DNA of 64,000 bases from JAVKMO01 sp031539345 (GCA_031539345.1 JAVKMO010000007.1:1-64000), one strand, 5' to 3'. Positions 49,421 to 59,750 are shown, counted from the stretch's first letter. A program made the numbers and translations. The notes: a model not told the origin generated them from the letters alone.

Positions 49421-50569
49421 TTAATCTACATTTCCTAACTCTTGTCCCTCAACAACTTGTTGAAATCCTTCTGTAATAATCACATCATTGGCTTGCACAC
49501 CATTTGTTACAAGTGCATTTTCACCATAAACTTCTTTCACAATAACTCTTTTTTTGACAACTTTTTTAGTTCCATTTTTATTGTGTATAGCAAAAACAAA
49601 TTTTCCATTTTCATCAATTTGAATTGTGTTGATAGGCAATACTGTCGCATGATTGACAGCATAATCTAAAATTTTTACCACGGCAAGTTGATTGGCTCTT
49701 AAATGAGGATTATTGTTCAATTTAATTTCTGCAAGAAAAGATCTTGTTGAAGGGTTAATATGTTTTGACACAGCGTCTATATTTTTCAATAAAATTTCTT
49801 GATTGTCTAAAAACTCAATTCTAACTGATGTATTCACATTCACTTTTGACAAATAATTTTCTGGCACGTTAACTTTCACCTTTAAATTTTTTGAATCAAG
49901 CACTCTAATTTGAGATTCTCCCTTCATCGTCATGCCACTAAAAATCTCACCTACTTTTACATTCAATTCATCAACCACGCCGTCTATCGGTGCAGCAACA
50001 GACGTGTATTGAATTTGGGTATTTAAAATGGAGAGTTGTTTTGTTATATTATCTACCGTAGTTTTAGACGTTAGCAATTGAACTTCACTGCCAATTTTTT
50101 CTTGCCAAAGCGTTGCTTGTTTTTGATAAATAGTTTTTGCAAGGTCTAATTGTGATTCCAAAATTGAACGCTGACTCAATAACATCGTGTCTTCTAATTG
50201 TAAAAGTTTATCTCCTTTTTTCACCACTGCACCTTCTTTTACAAAAATCGCTTTAATCAAACCTGGTCCACTTAGAGGCAAAACAGCAACATCAGATTGA
50301 TTGACCAATTCGCCTTGCAAGTCGATATAATGTTTAAAATCTTGCAGAATCACAACCATTGTGCTCACTTTTTTATTATTCACGTGTACGTCTGAAGCCT
50401 TTGTTGTGTCTAATTCTTGAATCTCTTTTTCCAACATGGCAACATCTTGTTGCAATTGTTTTAAGGTTTTCTTTTTCAGTTCAATGTCATTGCTATTGTC
50501 TGTTTTTTCTCCACAGAAAGCAAGAAAAAAGAAAAGCAAACAAGCATATAGTAAAGTGTTTTTTTTCAT
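49421..50569 (-). CDS. Efflux RND-type periplasmic adaptor (HlyD/MFP family)
   Basis: A 382-residue lipoprotein-type membrane-fusion protein. The signal MKKNTLLYACLLFFFLAFC ends in the lipidated Cys. A coiled-coil (KKKTLKQLQQDVAMLEKEI) is followed by a lipoyl-like half (VVKKGDKLLQLEDTMLLSQ), a hairpin region, the second lipoyl half (SVAAPIDGVVDELNVKVGE) and a beta-barrel (VLPINTIQIDENGKFVFAI). It directly follows tolC on the same strand. The inner-membrane pump that such adaptors need is absent nearby. The alternative ATG at 50575 is possible. Confidence 0.85.
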   Translation of the reverse strand: MKKNTLLYACLLFFFLAFCGEKTDNSNDIELKKKTLKQLQQDVAMLEKEIQELDTTKASDVHVNNKKVSTMVVILQDFKHYIDLQGELVNQSDVAVLPLSGPGLIKAIFVKEGAVVKKGDKLLQLEDTMLLSQRSILESQLDLAKTIYQKQATLWQEKIGSEVQLLTSKTTVDNITKQLSILNTQIQYTSVAAPIDGVVDELNVKVGEIFSGMTMKGESQIRVLDSKNLKVKVNVPENYLSKVNVNTSVRIEFLDNQEILLKNIDAVSKHINPSTRSFLAEIKLNNNPHLRANQLAVVKILDYAVNHATVLPINTIQIDENGKFVFAIHNKNGTKKVVKKRVIVKEVYGENALVTNGVQANDVIITEGFQQVVEGQELGNVD

Positions 50570-50595
50570 AACCATCAATTTTCATTTGTATAATT

Positions 50596-52026
50596 TTATG
50601 GTGCAGTAGGAAGCCCCAACTGACCTAAAGATTTTTGAAGTGATATTTTTGCTTGCATCAATTGTGCAAGTGCATCATAATAATTTGATTCTGCTGTATT
50701 CAATTGATTATGTGCATCAATCAATTCGAAACTTTGCGACAAGCCTTCATTAAATTTTTTCTTTGTAATGCTATAGACTTCTTTTGCTAAGGCACTATTC
50801 TCCTTTTGTAAGTCCACATTTTGCAGTGCATTGCTATAGCTGCGTTTACTCCCTTCAACATCAGCTTCAATGGCATTTTTAACACTTTCAATTGTAGTAT
50901 TGGTTTTTAATAATTCCAATTGAGCTTGACGTAATCTTTGACGTTGAGAATTGCCCTTAAAAAGGGGGAATGAAATATTCACATTTACATACGATGTTGG
51001 AAAAGCATTTTGTTTTCCATATAATTTTAAAAAGTCATTTGAAATACTATTGTAGTTGTAATCAAAAGAGCCAACAATAACGGGTAAAAAGAGTAATTTA
51101 TTTCTTTTCACGTCGATTTCTCGTAATGTTTTTGCTATTGCCAATTGTGTAAAATCTTTTCTGCTTTGATACGAAAAATTCACAGCATTGTCCGCATTAA
51201 TTTGGGCTGATTGTTCATCTAAATTGCTTGTTAAAGAGAGCGAATCTTTCACATTCATTCCTAACACATATTTAAAATTCAGTTCTAATAAGTGTGTGGT
51301 TGTAGATATTTGTTCACGTACAGTAAGCAAATTGGCGTACGCAACTTTAATTCTATCAAAGTCTAACTTTTCTCTAAAGCCATTTTCATACGCCCGTTGT
51401 GTTTCATGTACAAGCTGTTTCATGCGTTCTACATTTTGCTCCATGATGTACTTTTTTTTCTGTAGCAACAAAACATTGTAATACAATTTCAACACATTTT
51501 CTGTTACCTTTTCTTCTGTAATTAACTTTGCAGCATTTGCCATTTTCAACATTTCTTTTGTTGCAATAAGAGATATGAAAACATTAGGTTCAAAAATAAT
51601 TTGTGATAAAGATAAACCCATACTGGTATTCCAATTTTGCCCAAATTTCACAAAATTACCTGCGTTGGGGTCAGCAGGCGTAACAGGAATAACATTTCCA
51701 TTTCCGTCTTTCACGCCGTATCCGTTCAAAACGCGACTAACAGGTTCTGAAAATACATCTGGAAAAAAGCTAACAGGAATATTGAGAAAACGTGTAGCAT
51801 TTACACTTGCTTTTAATTGCGGAAGTGCCATACCAATATATTCTCTGTTTTTTGCTTCTTGAATTTGGACATCAATTTTTGCATTTTTAATATCTGCAAA
51901 ATGCGTCAAAGCAAATTCAACAGCTTGCACATCGGACAAAAGATGCACTTGCATACTGTCTTTAGGCATTGATTTGACAATACATATTGAAGTAAAAAAC
52001 AACACAAAAAGGAGTTGATTTTTCAT
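50596..52026 (-). CDS. TolC-family outer-membrane efflux protein
   Basis: A 476-residue outer-membrane channel protein with a signal peptide (MKNQLLFVLFFTSICIVKS). It has two OEP-type repeats of coiled coils with short strands, for example AQRAYENGFREKLDFDRIKV and the second-repeat VYSITKKKFNEGLSQSFELI. It opens a channel across the outer membrane for the adaptor encoded next, forming a tripartite pump with an inner-membrane partner encoded elsewhere. Confidence 0.9.
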   Translation of the reverse strand: MKNQLLFVLFFTSICIVKSMPKDSMQVHLLSDVQAVEFALTHFADIKNAKIDVQIQEAKNREYIGMALPQLKASVNATRFLNIPVSFFPDVFSEPVSRVLNGYGVKDGNGNVIPVTPADPNAGNFVKFGQNWNTSMGLSLSQIIFEPNVFISLIATKEMLKMANAAKLITEEKVTENVLKLYYNVLLLQKKKYIMEQNVERMKQLVHETQRAYENGFREKLDFDRIKVAYANLLTVREQISTTTHLLELNFKYVLGMNVKDSLSLTSNLDEQSAQINADNAVNFSYQSRKDFTQLAIAKTLREIDVKRNKLLFLPVIVGSFDYNYNSISNDFLKLYGKQNAFPTSYVNVNISFPLFKGNSQRQRLRQAQLELLKTNTTIESVKNAIEADVEGSKRSYSNALQNVDLQKENSALAKEVYSITKKKFNEGLSQSFELIDAHNQLNTAESNYYDALAQLMQAKISLQKSLGQLGLPTAP

Positions 52027-52092
52027 CTAAAAATTTTAACGCAACTAAAAATTTATTGAAATAAAATACAAGCAACAATCGAACGCAACGTT

Positions 52093-52141
52093 ATGTTGTT
52101 GATTAAACCAATATTGATTATACTGCTTAAGCCAACAACAT
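52093..52141. repeat. Inverted repeat between thx and tolC
   Basis: ATGTTGTTG (52093-52101) and CAACAACAT (52133-52141) are perfect 9-bp arms 31 bases apart in the 140-base spacer. They could form the hairpin of a thx terminator or tolC leader, or be an operator. A second short stem (AAATCG/CGATTT) lies at 52154-52168 next to the thx stop. Confidence 0.5.
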
Positions 52142-52166
52142 CACATAGGGCAAAATCGAATACGAT

Positions 52167-52274
52167 TTATTTTGCCTTTTTTACGTTTGATTTGGCTGTT
52201 TTTGCTGGTCGAGTTACACCAAAAGATCCCATGAATCTTTTTCCTCGTTTTGTTTTCTTATCACCTTTTCCCAT
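52167..52274 (-). CDS. Small ribosomal protein bTHX
   Basis: A 35-residue basic protein starting GKGDKKTKRGKRFMGS and continuing GVTRPAK, then a Lys/Ala tail. This matches bTHX, a small protein of the 30S head conserved in Bacteroidota and Thermus. It sits between the hup gene and tolC on the minus strand, with an ATG at 52274. It is too short for many gene finders. Confidence 0.88.
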   Translation of the reverse strand: MGKGDKKTKRGKRFMGSFGVTRPAKTAKSNVKKAK

Positions 52275-52314
52275 ATAGTATAATTGTAGTTTTTTGTACG
52301 TGAGTATAAAAGAA

Positions 52315-52354
52315 AATACAACAAAAGAATACTTTTTAATTCTCTTGTTGTATT
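52315..52354 (-). terminator. Terminator of hup
   Basis: AATACAACAA (52315-52324) and TTGTTGTATT (52345-52354) are a perfect 10-bp stem. It extends inward by AGAAT/ATTCT (52326-52330 and 52339-52343) after one mismatch and is followed on the minus strand by a T-rich run. Confidence 0.75.
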
Positions 52355-52381
52355 GTTTTGTAAAATTAAAATAACGTTTGC

Positions 52382-52654
52382 TTAGTTGAGTTTACCTTTC
52401 AATTCAGCCCCTGCTTTAAATTTAGCTTGTTTGCTTGCTTTGATTTTAATTGTTGCACCAGTTTGCGGATTTCTGCCTTCTCTAGCTTTTCTTTTACTGA
52501 CTGAAAACGTACCAAATCCAACTAAAACAACTTTGTCATTTTTTTTCAATGTAGTTGTAACAGCATTCATAAAAGACTCTAATGCGGCAGAAGCTTGCAC
52601 TTTTGTTAATTCTGCATCATCGGCAATTTTGGCAACTAATTCTGATTTGTTCAT
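52382..52654 (-). CDS. Nucleoid protein HU
   Basis: A 90-residue histone-like DNA-binding protein, MNKSELVAKIADDAELTKVQ at the N-terminus and the beta-arm GREGRNPQTG-type sequence (AREGRNPQTGATIKI). It binds and bends DNA as a dimer. It ends in ELKGKLN. A good terminator follows, and a candidate promoter (TATATTCG) precedes it. In Bacteroidota there are usually several HU paralogues. Confidence 0.97.
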   Translation of the reverse strand: MNKSELVAKIADDAELTKVQASAALESFMNAVTTTLKKNDKVVLVGFGTFSVSKRKAREGRNPQTGATIKIKASKQAKFKAGAELKGKLN

Positions 52655-52700
52655 AGTGTTGTAATTTAAAAAATTAAAAAATAAATGTGAATAAGTTGAG

Positions 52701-52732
52701 CGAATATATAATCTTCATCTACTTGCAATCAA
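52701..52732 (-). promoter_or_regulatory. Candidate promoter of hup
   Basis: On the minus strand, TTG (52730-52732), a 21-base spacer and TATATTCG (52701-52708, one mismatch to TAnnTTTG), about 50 bases upstream of the HU start. Confidence 0.4.
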
Positions 52733-52915
52733 TTTTATGCCGAGTGATTGTCCACATTGTTGAAGGAAAGTTGTGAATTTTAAAAAAATAGATTTTATAG
52801 CATGGATTTTTGATTTGACCTCTTTTCTTTTTGTTTGCTAATCTGAACAAATTTCACCCGCCAAATTGTTCTATTTTCGACTTTTCACTTTTTATCATTT
52901 ATTGTTTCTGTCCGT

Positions 52916-53305
52916 ATGCTTCGCCTCAATACCGTTCATCATATTGCTATCATTTGTTCCGACTATAAAAAATCAAAAGAATTTTATACGCAAATTTTAG
53001 GACTAACTATTTTGCGTGAAGAATTTAGAGCTGAACGAGCATCTTACAAATTAGACTTAGCGTTGAATGGCGTTTATATTATCGAATTATTTTCATTTCC
53101 TTTTCCACCCATTCGCAATAGTCAGCCAGAAGCTTGTGGTTTGCGTCATCTTGCATTCTCTGTTGACAATATCATTGAAACACAATTGTATTTAAAAGAA
53201 AAACAAATCTCTACAGAAGAAATTCGTATTGATTCTGCAACGCATAAAAAATTTTTATTTATTCAAGACCCTGATAATTTGCCAATAGAGTTTTATGAAT
53301 CATAA
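52916..53305 (+). CDS. VOC family (glyoxalase-like) protein
   Basis: A 129-residue vicinal oxygen chelate protein with two beta-alpha-beta halves. Possible metal or ligand residues are H8/H9 in TVHHIAIICSDYKKS, E57 in IIELFSFPF, H78 in LRHLAFSVDN and E126 in LPIEFYES. It resembles the GloA2/YaeR subfamily, whose reaction is not defined. The ATG at 52916 gives the family start MLRLNTVHHIAI. Confidence 0.85.
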   Translation: MLRLNTVHHIAIICSDYKKSKEFYTQILGLTILREEFRAERASYKLDLALNGVYIIELFSFPFPPIRNSQPEACGLRHLAFSVDNIIETQLYLKEKQISTEEIRIDSATHKKFLFIQDPDNLPIEFYES

Positions 53306-53398
53306 TGAACCTCTTTGTTTAGACATACAATTGCAGAATTTGCTTTTAGGCTTTCGTATGTTTTTTTTAGATTTGTCGATAGACATAAATATACAACT

Positions 53399-56056
53399 AT
53401 GATGACAGATAAATTTTCGCAACAACTTCTTAATGCAATTCGTTTTAGTGCAGAAGAAGCGAACCGTTTGGGCAATGATTACACTGGTGCAGAACATTTT
53501 TTTCTAGGAATTTTGAGAGAGGGAAATAATCGTGCCTTAGACATTTTAGTTCGTCTTGGTGTTGAATTAAACAGCATCAAAAGAGAAATAGAAGGCATTA
53601 TTAAAAACCAACAAAAGGCTCCAATACAGCAAGAAATTCCGCCTTTAACAAAACAAGCGGACAAAATTTTAAAGGTAACTTTTTTAGAATCTACTTTTTA
53701 CAAAAGCATTCAATGCGAAATTGAGCACTTAATGTTGGCCATTTTAAAAAATAAAGATTGCATTCCTACGCAAATTTTAAATAGTCGATTCAGAGTCAAT
53801 TACGAGCTTTTTACAGAACATTTATTGGGGCATGGCATTGGCAATGAAAGCGTAGACACAAAGGATATGAATAAAGATTTCCCTTTTGGTAACGCTGGTT
53901 ATCAACAAGAGAATAGCATTAAAAATGAAAGTACAAATGAAGATGTCAGTAATAAAGGCGACGGTGAAGGCGGATTGTTTTATTCAAAAACAACAACTTC
54001 TACAGGCAATACAAAAACAAAAACACCCGTCTTGGATAATTTCGGAAGAGACATTACAAAAATGGCAGAAGAAGGAAAGTTAGACCCTATTATTGGCAGA
54101 GAGCAAGAAATTGAACGCGTATCGCAAATATTAAGTAGAAGAAAAAAAAACAATCCTATTTTAATTGGTGAACCAGGGGTTGGAAAAACTGCCATTGTAG
54201 AGGGTTTGGCACTACGCATTATTCAAAAAAAAGTCTCTCGAATTTTGTTTGATAAGCGTGTCGTTTCTTTAGACCTTGCAGCTTTAGTTGCAGGCACAAA
54301 ATATAGAGGACAATTTGAAGAACGGATCAAAAGTATTATGGTTGAATTGGAAAAAAACAAAGACGTTATTTTATTTATAGATGAAATTCACACCATTATT
54401 GGTGCCGGAGGAGCGAGCGGTTCTTTAGACGCAAGCAATATTTTAAAACCCGCCTTGGCAAGAGGAGAACTACAATGTATTGGTGCATCAACGATAGACG
54501 AATATCGACAACACATAGAAAAAGACGGTGCTTTAGAAAGGCGTTTTCAAAAAGTAACTATTGAACAACCAAGCATCGCAGAAAGCATTCAAATTTTAAG
54601 CAATATCAAAACACAATATGAGTTGCACCATTCTGTAACCTATAGCAATGAAGCCATTATAGCTTGTGTTAAATTGAGCGACCGATATATTACAGACCGC
54701 TTATTGCCAGACAAAGCTATCGACGTATTAGATGAAGCTGGAGCAAGAATTCACATCAAAAATATCCATGTGCCACAAAATATTTTAGACGCAGAAAAAG
54801 ATGTAGAACTGTTACGCATAGAAAAAAATAATGCAGTAAAAAACCAACAATATGAAGAAGCCGCAGAATTAAGAGATAAAGAAATGCGTCTGCGTCAAGA
54901 TATCGAAAAAATGAAACAAGACTGGGATAAGAAATTAGCAGGCGAAAAATATCCGATAGACGAAAGTGTCATTGCTGATGTAGTGAGCTTAATGACCGGT
55001 ATTCCACTCAGTAAAATGATTGAGTCTGAAAGCACTAAGTTGAAAAATATGGCAGACGAATTACAACAAAAAGTGATTGGTCAAAATGAAGCCATTACAA
55101 AAATTTCAAAAGCCATTCAACGCAATAGAATGGGTTTGAAGCCGAACAAAAAACCAATCGGTACATTTATTTTTTTAGGCAATACCGGGGTTGGAAAAAC
55201 AGAACTCGCCAAGGCTCTTTCGACATATTTATTTGACAGTAAAGAAGCACTGATTAAAATAGACATGAGTGAATACATGGAAAAGTTTAACGTCAGCAGA
55301 TTGATTGGTGCACCTCCTGGTTATGTAGGTTATGAAGAAGGAGGCTTATTGACAGAAAAAGTAAAACGTAAACCCTATAGCGTTATTCTTTTAGATGAAA
55401 TTGAAAAAGCACACCCAGAAATTTTTAATATTTTATTACAAGTGCTTGATGAAGGCGTTTTAACAGACGGATTGGGAAGAAAAATTGACTTTAAAAATAC
55501 CATTATTATTATGACTTCAAATATTGGTATTCGACAACTCAAAGATTTTGGTCAAGGAGTTGGATTTGCAACGGAAAATAGTGTAAGAGAAGAAGAAAAA
55601 AATAAAAAAGCAGTGATTGAAAAAGCCCTCAAAAAAACATTCTCACCAGAGTTTCTAAACCGCATTGACGAAACAATTATTTTCAACACGCTGCAACAAG
55701 ACAACCTCAAACAAATTGTCGATATACTGCTTGTAGATTTAGATAAACGTCTGACTGAAATTGGAGTGTCTATTAAAATTGATGAAGATGTGAAACTTTT
55801 TATTGCCCAACAAAATGCCGAAGATGGCTTTGGAGCAAGACCTTTGCAACGTAGCATTCAAACCTATTTAGAAGACAATATCGCCGAATATTTATTGTAT
55901 AAAAAAGAACAAAATGAAGAGCCAATAAAGCTTGTGGCACACCTTGACAGCAAAAAAGAAACCGTTCTTATTGAGCAGGAAACAGAAAGTACGCTAATTG
56001 AAAAAAAAACAAACCTAACAAAAACAAAAAAAGCAACAAAGTCATCGATTAAATAA
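53399..56056 (+). CDS. clpC: ATP-dependent Clp protease ATPase ClpC
   Basis: An 885-residue AAA+ unfoldase. The N-terminal Clp_N repeats (about residues 1-150) are followed by the first Walker A GEPGVGKT (257-264). A middle domain with a UVR-type motif ([15 protein letters not shown]) marks ClpC rather than ClpB. The second Walker A GNTGVGKT is near 594, and the D2 small domain follows. The C-terminus is a Lys/Thr-rich tail. It feeds substrates to ClpP; the two clpP genes lie at 20-21 kb. I chose the ATG at 53399; upstream sequence is not family-like. Confidence 0.95.
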   Translation: MMTDKFSQQLLNAIRFSAEEANRLGNDYTGAEHFFLGILREGNNRALDILVRLGVELNSIKREIEGIIKNQQKAPIQQEIPPLTKQADKILKVTFLESTFYKSIQCEIEHLMLAILKNKDCIPTQILNSRFRVNYELFTEHLLGHGIGNESVDTKDMNKDFPFGNAGYQQENSIKNESTNEDVSNKGDGEGGLFYSKTTTSTGNTKTKTPVLDNFGRDITKMAEEGKLDPIIGREQEIERVSQILSRRKKNNPILIGEPGVGKTAIVEGLALRIIQKKVSRILFDKRVVSLDLAALVAGTKYRGQFEERIKSIMVELEKNKDVILFIDEIHTIIGAGGASGSLDASNILKPALARGELQCIGASTIDEYRQHIEKDGALERRFQKVTIEQPSIAESIQILSNIKTQYELHHSVTYSNEAIIACVKLSDRYITDRLLPDKAIDVLDEAGARIHIKNIHVPQNILDAEKDVELLRIEKNNAVKNQQYEEAAELRDKEMRLRQDIEKMKQDWDKKLAGEKYPIDESVIADVVSLMTGIPLSKMIESESTKLKNMADELQQKVIGQNEAITKISKAIQRNRMGLKPNKKPIGTFIFLGNTGVGKTELAKALSTYLFDSKEALIKIDMSEYMEKFNVSRLIGAPPGYVGYEEGGLLTEKVKRKPYSVILLDEIEKAHPEIFNILLQVLDEGVLTDGLGRKIDFKNTIIIMTSNIGIRQLKDFGQGVGFATENSVREEEKNKKAVIEKALKKTFSPEFLNRIDETIIFNTLQQDNLKQIVDILLVDLDKRLTEIGVSIKIDEDVKLFIAQQNAEDGFGARPLQRSIQTYLEDNIAEYLLYKKEQNEEPIKLVAHLDSKKETVLIEQETESTLIEKKTNLTKTKKATKSSIK

Positions 56057-56358
56057 CAAACATTGAATTCAAAATTGTAGTACCCCAAGATTAGGGTTGT
56101 TTTTCAAGGCAGACTGGTGTGTCAAACAATAATTGCCTTTTTGAAAATAACACGAAGTTTCTGTCACCAAATCAATTTTAATACTCAACTTAAAAAACAA
56201 AAAACATAATCAACAGAAAACTCAAACTGTTTTTGCATCACAAGAATTCAACTTTATTCACATTCATACTAAAAAAAGATTTGTTTCTCTAAGAGCAAAA
56301 ATTAAATTCGTCGCTTTCATTCAATCATTCCCTATTAAAACCATTTGAAATTATCAAT
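56057..56358. other. Spacer between clpC and rpsE
   Basis: Non-coding, 302 bases. It begins with a probable clpC terminator: TTTTCAAGGCA (56101-56111) pairs with TGCCTT and TTGAAAA (56134-56147) with a small T bulge. The remaining roughly 210 bases hold no recognisable gene and presumably the promoter of the ribosomal cluster; no exact TAnnTTTG was found. Confidence 0.45.
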
Positions 56359-56880
56359 ATGACACAACCCAATCAAGCAAAAAATTTTAAACCTTCTGAA
56401 TTAGAATTAAAAGAAAAAGTAGTTGCTATCAATCGCGTAACAAAAACAACAAAAGGTGGTAGAACGTTTAGTTTTTCTGCATTGGTTGTAGTGGGAAACC
56501 ATGACGGTGTTGTAGGACACGGCTTAGGTAAAGCAAAAGAAGTACAAGAAGCTATTGTTAAAGGAATTGAAGATGCAAAGAAAAATTTAATCAAAGTTCC
56601 CGTTTACAAAGGAACTATTCCACACGATCAATTATCAAAATCTGGTGCTTCAAAAGTGCTTATTAAACCTGCCGCACACGGAACAGGCGTTATCGCTGGG
56701 GGTAGTATGCGTTCAGTATTAGAAAGTGCTGGCATCACAGACGTATTAGCAAAATCATTGGGTTCAAACAATCCTCATAATGTTGTCAAAGCAACTTTTA
56801 AAGCATTGAGTGAATTACGTACACCAATGCAAGTTGCAAAAGATAGAAATTCAAATTTACAAAGCATTTTTAAGGCGTAA
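56359..56880 (+). CDS. rpsE: Small ribosomal subunit protein uS5
   Basis: A 173-residue 30S protein. The double-stranded RNA-binding-like domain has [20 protein letters not shown] and [18 protein letters not shown], followed by the C-terminal fold ([20 protein letters not shown]). It begins a four-gene fragment of the spc operon. The normal upstream neighbours (rplF, rplR) are not here. Confidence 0.98.
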   Translation: MTQPNQAKNFKPSELELKEKVVAINRVTKTTKGGRTFSFSALVVVGNHDGVVGHGLGKAKEVQEAIVKGIEDAKKNLIKVPVYKGTIPHDQLSKSGASKVLIKPAAHGTGVIAGGSMRSVLESAGITDVLAKSLGSNNPHNVVKATFKALSELRTPMQVAKDRNSNLQSIFKA

Positions 56881-56917
56881 TTACTGTATTCAAACTTATC
56901 ATTCAACATAAAAAAAT

Positions 56918-57100
56918 ATGGCAAAAATTATTATTACACAAGTAAAAAGTGTTATCGACAGACCAGAAAGACAAAAAAGAACCATGCTTGCATTAGGCAT
57001 TAAAAAACTAAATAAAAGCGTTGAGCATGAAGCTACGCCACAAATTATTGGCATGATAAAAAAAGTAGAACACTTGGTCAATGTTGCCCAAGCAAAATAA
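56918..57100 (+). CDS. rpmD: Large ribosomal subunit protein uL30
   Basis: A 60-residue 50S protein, MAKIIITQVKSVIDRPERQK at the start and ALGIKKLNKSV then PQIIGMIKKVEHLV later. It lies between rpsE and rplO, the standard spc order. Confidence 0.97.
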   Translation: MAKIIITQVKSVIDRPERQKRTMLALGIKKLNKSVEHEATPQIIGMIKKVEHLVNVAQAK

Positions 57101-57167
57101 AACAACCATTCTTCTTTCATAGCGAGGGGTTTATTTTTCATTTCCCCGTAAGTTTAAAAAACAAAAT

Positions 57168-57617
57168 ATGCAACTCAACAACCTAAAACCTGCACACGGT
57201 GCAGTACACAAGCAAAAAAGATTAGGAAGAGGTGAAGCGTCTGGTAAAGGCGGCACTTCTACACAAGGTAACAAAGGCGGACAAAGTCGTGCTGGTCACT
57301 CCTATAAATGGGGACACGAAGGCGGACAAATGCCAATTCAAAGAAGACTCCCTAAAAGAGGTTTTGTAAATACACTAAGACTATCTGTTAAAGTGTTTAA
57401 CTTGGGGCAAATTGATGCTCTTATTGAAGCATATCAACTCACAGATTTTAATTTAGAAACACTTTATATCAACAAACTCATTAACAGAGAAGACAAAGTG
57501 AAGATATTGGCAAAAGGAGATTTAACAAAAAAAATAGACTTTAAAGTCAATGCCATTAGTGCAAAAGCAAAAGAAGCCGTTGAAAAATTAGGCTGTAAAG
57601 TAGAACTCGTTTCTTAA
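57168..57617 (+). CDS. rplO: Large ribosomal subunit protein uL15
   Basis: A 149-residue 50S protein. The N-terminus MQLNNLKPAHGAVHKQKRLG with the Gly-rich GRGEASGKGGTSTQGNKGGQ and RPKRGF-type segment (RRLPKRGFVN) is typical. It is 67 bases after rpmD and 32 before secY. Confidence 0.98.
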   Translation: MQLNNLKPAHGAVHKQKRLGRGEASGKGGTSTQGNKGGQSRAGHSYKWGHEGGQMPIQRRLPKRGFVNTLRLSVKVFNLGQIDALIEAYQLTDFNLETLYINKLINREDKVKILAKGDLTKKIDFKVNAISAKAKEAVEKLGCKVELVS

Positions 57618-57649
57618 TTGATATACTTAAAATAAGGTCCCTACAACAA

Positions 57650-58990
57650 ATGAAAAAATATTTTCAAACAATTATTAATATTTGGTCAATTAAAGACTTG
57701 CGAGATAAAATTCTTTATACGCTCGCTCTCGTTTTTATTTACCGTGTAGGCACACACGTTGTTATTCCAGGAATTGCAACCAATAGTCCCGCATTTTTAC
57801 CCGGACACAAAGACGCCGAAGGATTACTCGGCTTGTTTAACACCTTTGCTGGCGGTGCTTTTTCAAATGCGTCTATCCTCGCTTTAGGTATCATGCCTTA
57901 TATTTCGGCATCTATTTTTATGCAATTGACAACCATTCTTATTCCTCAAATGCAAAAATTGCAAAAAGAAGGCGATAGCGGAAGGAAAAAAATCAATCAA
58001 TGGACGCGTTATCTCACAATTATTGTTACTGCTTTTCAAGGTGCCGCGTATGTTACTTATTTGAAAAATTTAGCATCGAAAGGCGACTACGTTATTTACA
58101 GCAATTTTGAACCTTACTTTTGGGTATCAACAATTATTGTATTAATCGCAGGCACATTATTTGTGATGTGGTTAGCAGAACGTATTCAAGATAATGGATT
58201 AGGAAACGGAACATCTATTATTATTACTGTCGGCATTTTAGCACGCCTACCACAAGCGTTTATACAAGAATTTCAAGCTAAAATCAATAAAAATGGCGGA
58301 GGAATGATTATTTTCATCGTTGAAATTGCGATTTTAATAGTCATCGTTTTAGCCTTAATTATGTTGATACAGGGCGTTAGAAAATTGATGTTAAACTATG
58401 CCAAACAATTGGTCGGAGGTGCTTCACGCCAACCTCTTAATTCAGCACGTCAATATTTGCCAATTAAAATCAATGCTGCAGGCGTAATGCCCATTATTTT
58501 TGCACAAGCAATTATGTTTTTACCTACACTTGTTTCTTTTACAAAAATAGAATCAGGACAAGGTATCGCAAGAATGTTTTCTGACCACAGCAATATGGGT
58601 TACATGATTGTATATTCTATTTTGGTTATTGGTTTTACATTTTTATATACAGCACTAATTTTTAATCCGCGTCAAGTTGCTGAAGAATTAAAACGCAATA
58701 ATGGTTTTATACCAGGGGTAAAACCTGGTGAAGACACCGCTAATTTTATCGGTATGATTATGGATAGAATTACTTTGCCTGGTGCGGTTTTCTTAGCTAT
58801 TATCGGAATTTTACCCGGTATTGCAAGTCGATTTGGAGTAACATCAAGCTTTTCTACTTTCTTTGGAGGAACGTCTTTGTTAATTATGGTTGGCGTTGTA
58901 TTAGACACGCTACAACAAATCGAAACACAACTCTTAATGCACAAATATGACGGATTAATGAGTGCAGGAAAAATTCAAGGAAGAAATTAA
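57650..58990 (+). CDS. secY: Protein translocase subunit SecY
   Basis: The channel subunit of the Sec translocon, 446 residues with ten membrane helices. Recognisable features are IPGIATNSPAFLP, the plug and helix 2 region (NTFAGGAFSNASILALGIMP), SASIFMQLTT, RQPLNSARQYLPIKINAAGV and the cytosolic loop LKRNNGFIPGVKPGEDTANF. It is the last spc-type gene here; map, infA and the rpsM-rpoA genes that usually follow are missing. Confidence 0.99.
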   Translation: MKKYFQTIINIWSIKDLRDKILYTLALVFIYRVGTHVVIPGIATNSPAFLPGHKDAEGLLGLFNTFAGGAFSNASILALGIMPYISASIFMQLTTILIPQMQKLQKEGDSGRKKINQWTRYLTIIVTAFQGAAYVTYLKNLASKGDYVIYSNFEPYFWVSTIIVLIAGTLFVMWLAERIQDNGLGNGTSIIITVGILARLPQAFIQEFQAKINKNGGGMIIFIVEIAILIVIVLALIMLIQGVRKLMLNYAKQLVGGASRQPLNSARQYLPIKINAAGVMPIIFAQAIMFLPTLVSFTKIESGQGIARMFSDHSNMGYMIVYSILVIGFTFLYTALIFNPRQVAEELKRNNGFIPGVKPGEDTANFIGMIMDRITLPGAVFLAIIGILPGIASRFGVTSSFSTFFGGTSLLIMVGVVLDTLQQIETQLLMHKYDGLMSAGKIQGRN

Positions 58991-59020
58991 TTATCAATCA
59001 TCACACTAAAAAAAAAAGAT

Positions 59021-59398
59021 ATGAACACAGCATTACAATTTGTACATCAACAAATGAATACCAATGCAACAAAAACATTCCCAAAATTTAAAGCTGGCGA
59101 TAATGTTTCTGTTAACTATAAAATTATTGAAGGAGGAAAAGAAAGAATACAAGCCTTTAAAGGCGATGTAATTAAAAGACAAGGCGATTCTTTTACACAG
59201 TCTTTTACAATAAGAAAAATTTCTAACTCCGTAGGTGTAGAAAGAACGTTTCCCCTCTACTCACCAAATATTGAATCAATCACAGTTCATAAAGTTGGTA
59301 AAGTCAATAGAGCTAAATTATATTACATGAGAGGTAGAAGCGGAAAAAGTGCGAGAATTGAAGAAAAAATCATTCTCCAAGATTCTAAAAAAGCTTAA
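59021..59398 (+). CDS. rplS: Large ribosomal subunit protein bL19
   Basis: A 125-residue 50S protein at the interface with the 30S subunit. Motifs: [53 protein letters not shown] and [20 protein letters not shown]. In many bacteria rplS is with trmD and rimM; here it follows secY by 30 bases, which is an unusual neighbour. Confidence 0.98.
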   Translation: MNTALQFVHQQMNTNATKTFPKFKAGDNVSVNYKIIEGGKERIQAFKGDVIKRQGDSFTQSFTIRKISNSVGVERTFPLYSPNIESITVHKVGKVNRAKLYYMRGRSGKSARIEEKIILQDSKKA

Positions 59399-59422
59399 TT
59401 TCTTTCTTCAAAAAATCATATC

Positions 59423-59653
59423 ATGAATAGTTTATTCTTATTAAGTATGCCTGGAGGATCAGAATGGTTGCTCATTGGCGGAGCCGTATTATTATTATTT
59501 GGTGGTAAAAAAATTCCAGAATTTATGCGTGGATTAGGCAAAGGAATTAGAGAATTTAAAGACGCCAAAGATGGTGTTAGAGAAGAATTAGAATCTGGAT
59601 TAAATGAAACAAATGCCCCAAAACAAAAAGAAAAATTAGAGAAAAAAAAGTAA
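59423..59653 (+). CDS. tatA: Sec-independent protein translocase TatA/TatE family
   Basis: A 76-residue protein. One N-terminal helix ([20 protein letters not shown]) is followed by an amphipathic helix ([19 protein letters not shown]) and a charged tail. It forms the pore of the twin-arginine export system. tatC is not in the window. It starts 24 bases after rplS. Confidence 0.93.
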   Translation: MNSLFLLSMPGGSEWLLIGGAVLLLFGGKKIPEFMRGLGKGIREFKDAKDGVREELESGLNETNAPKQKEKLEKKK

Positions 59654-59750
59654 ATCAACATAAAAATTGCCAACGTTATTAATGCTTTTCGGAGTATTTC
59701 AAATAAAATATAAATTAAGTTTGATGAATGGCATTTTTCAGGACAACAAC

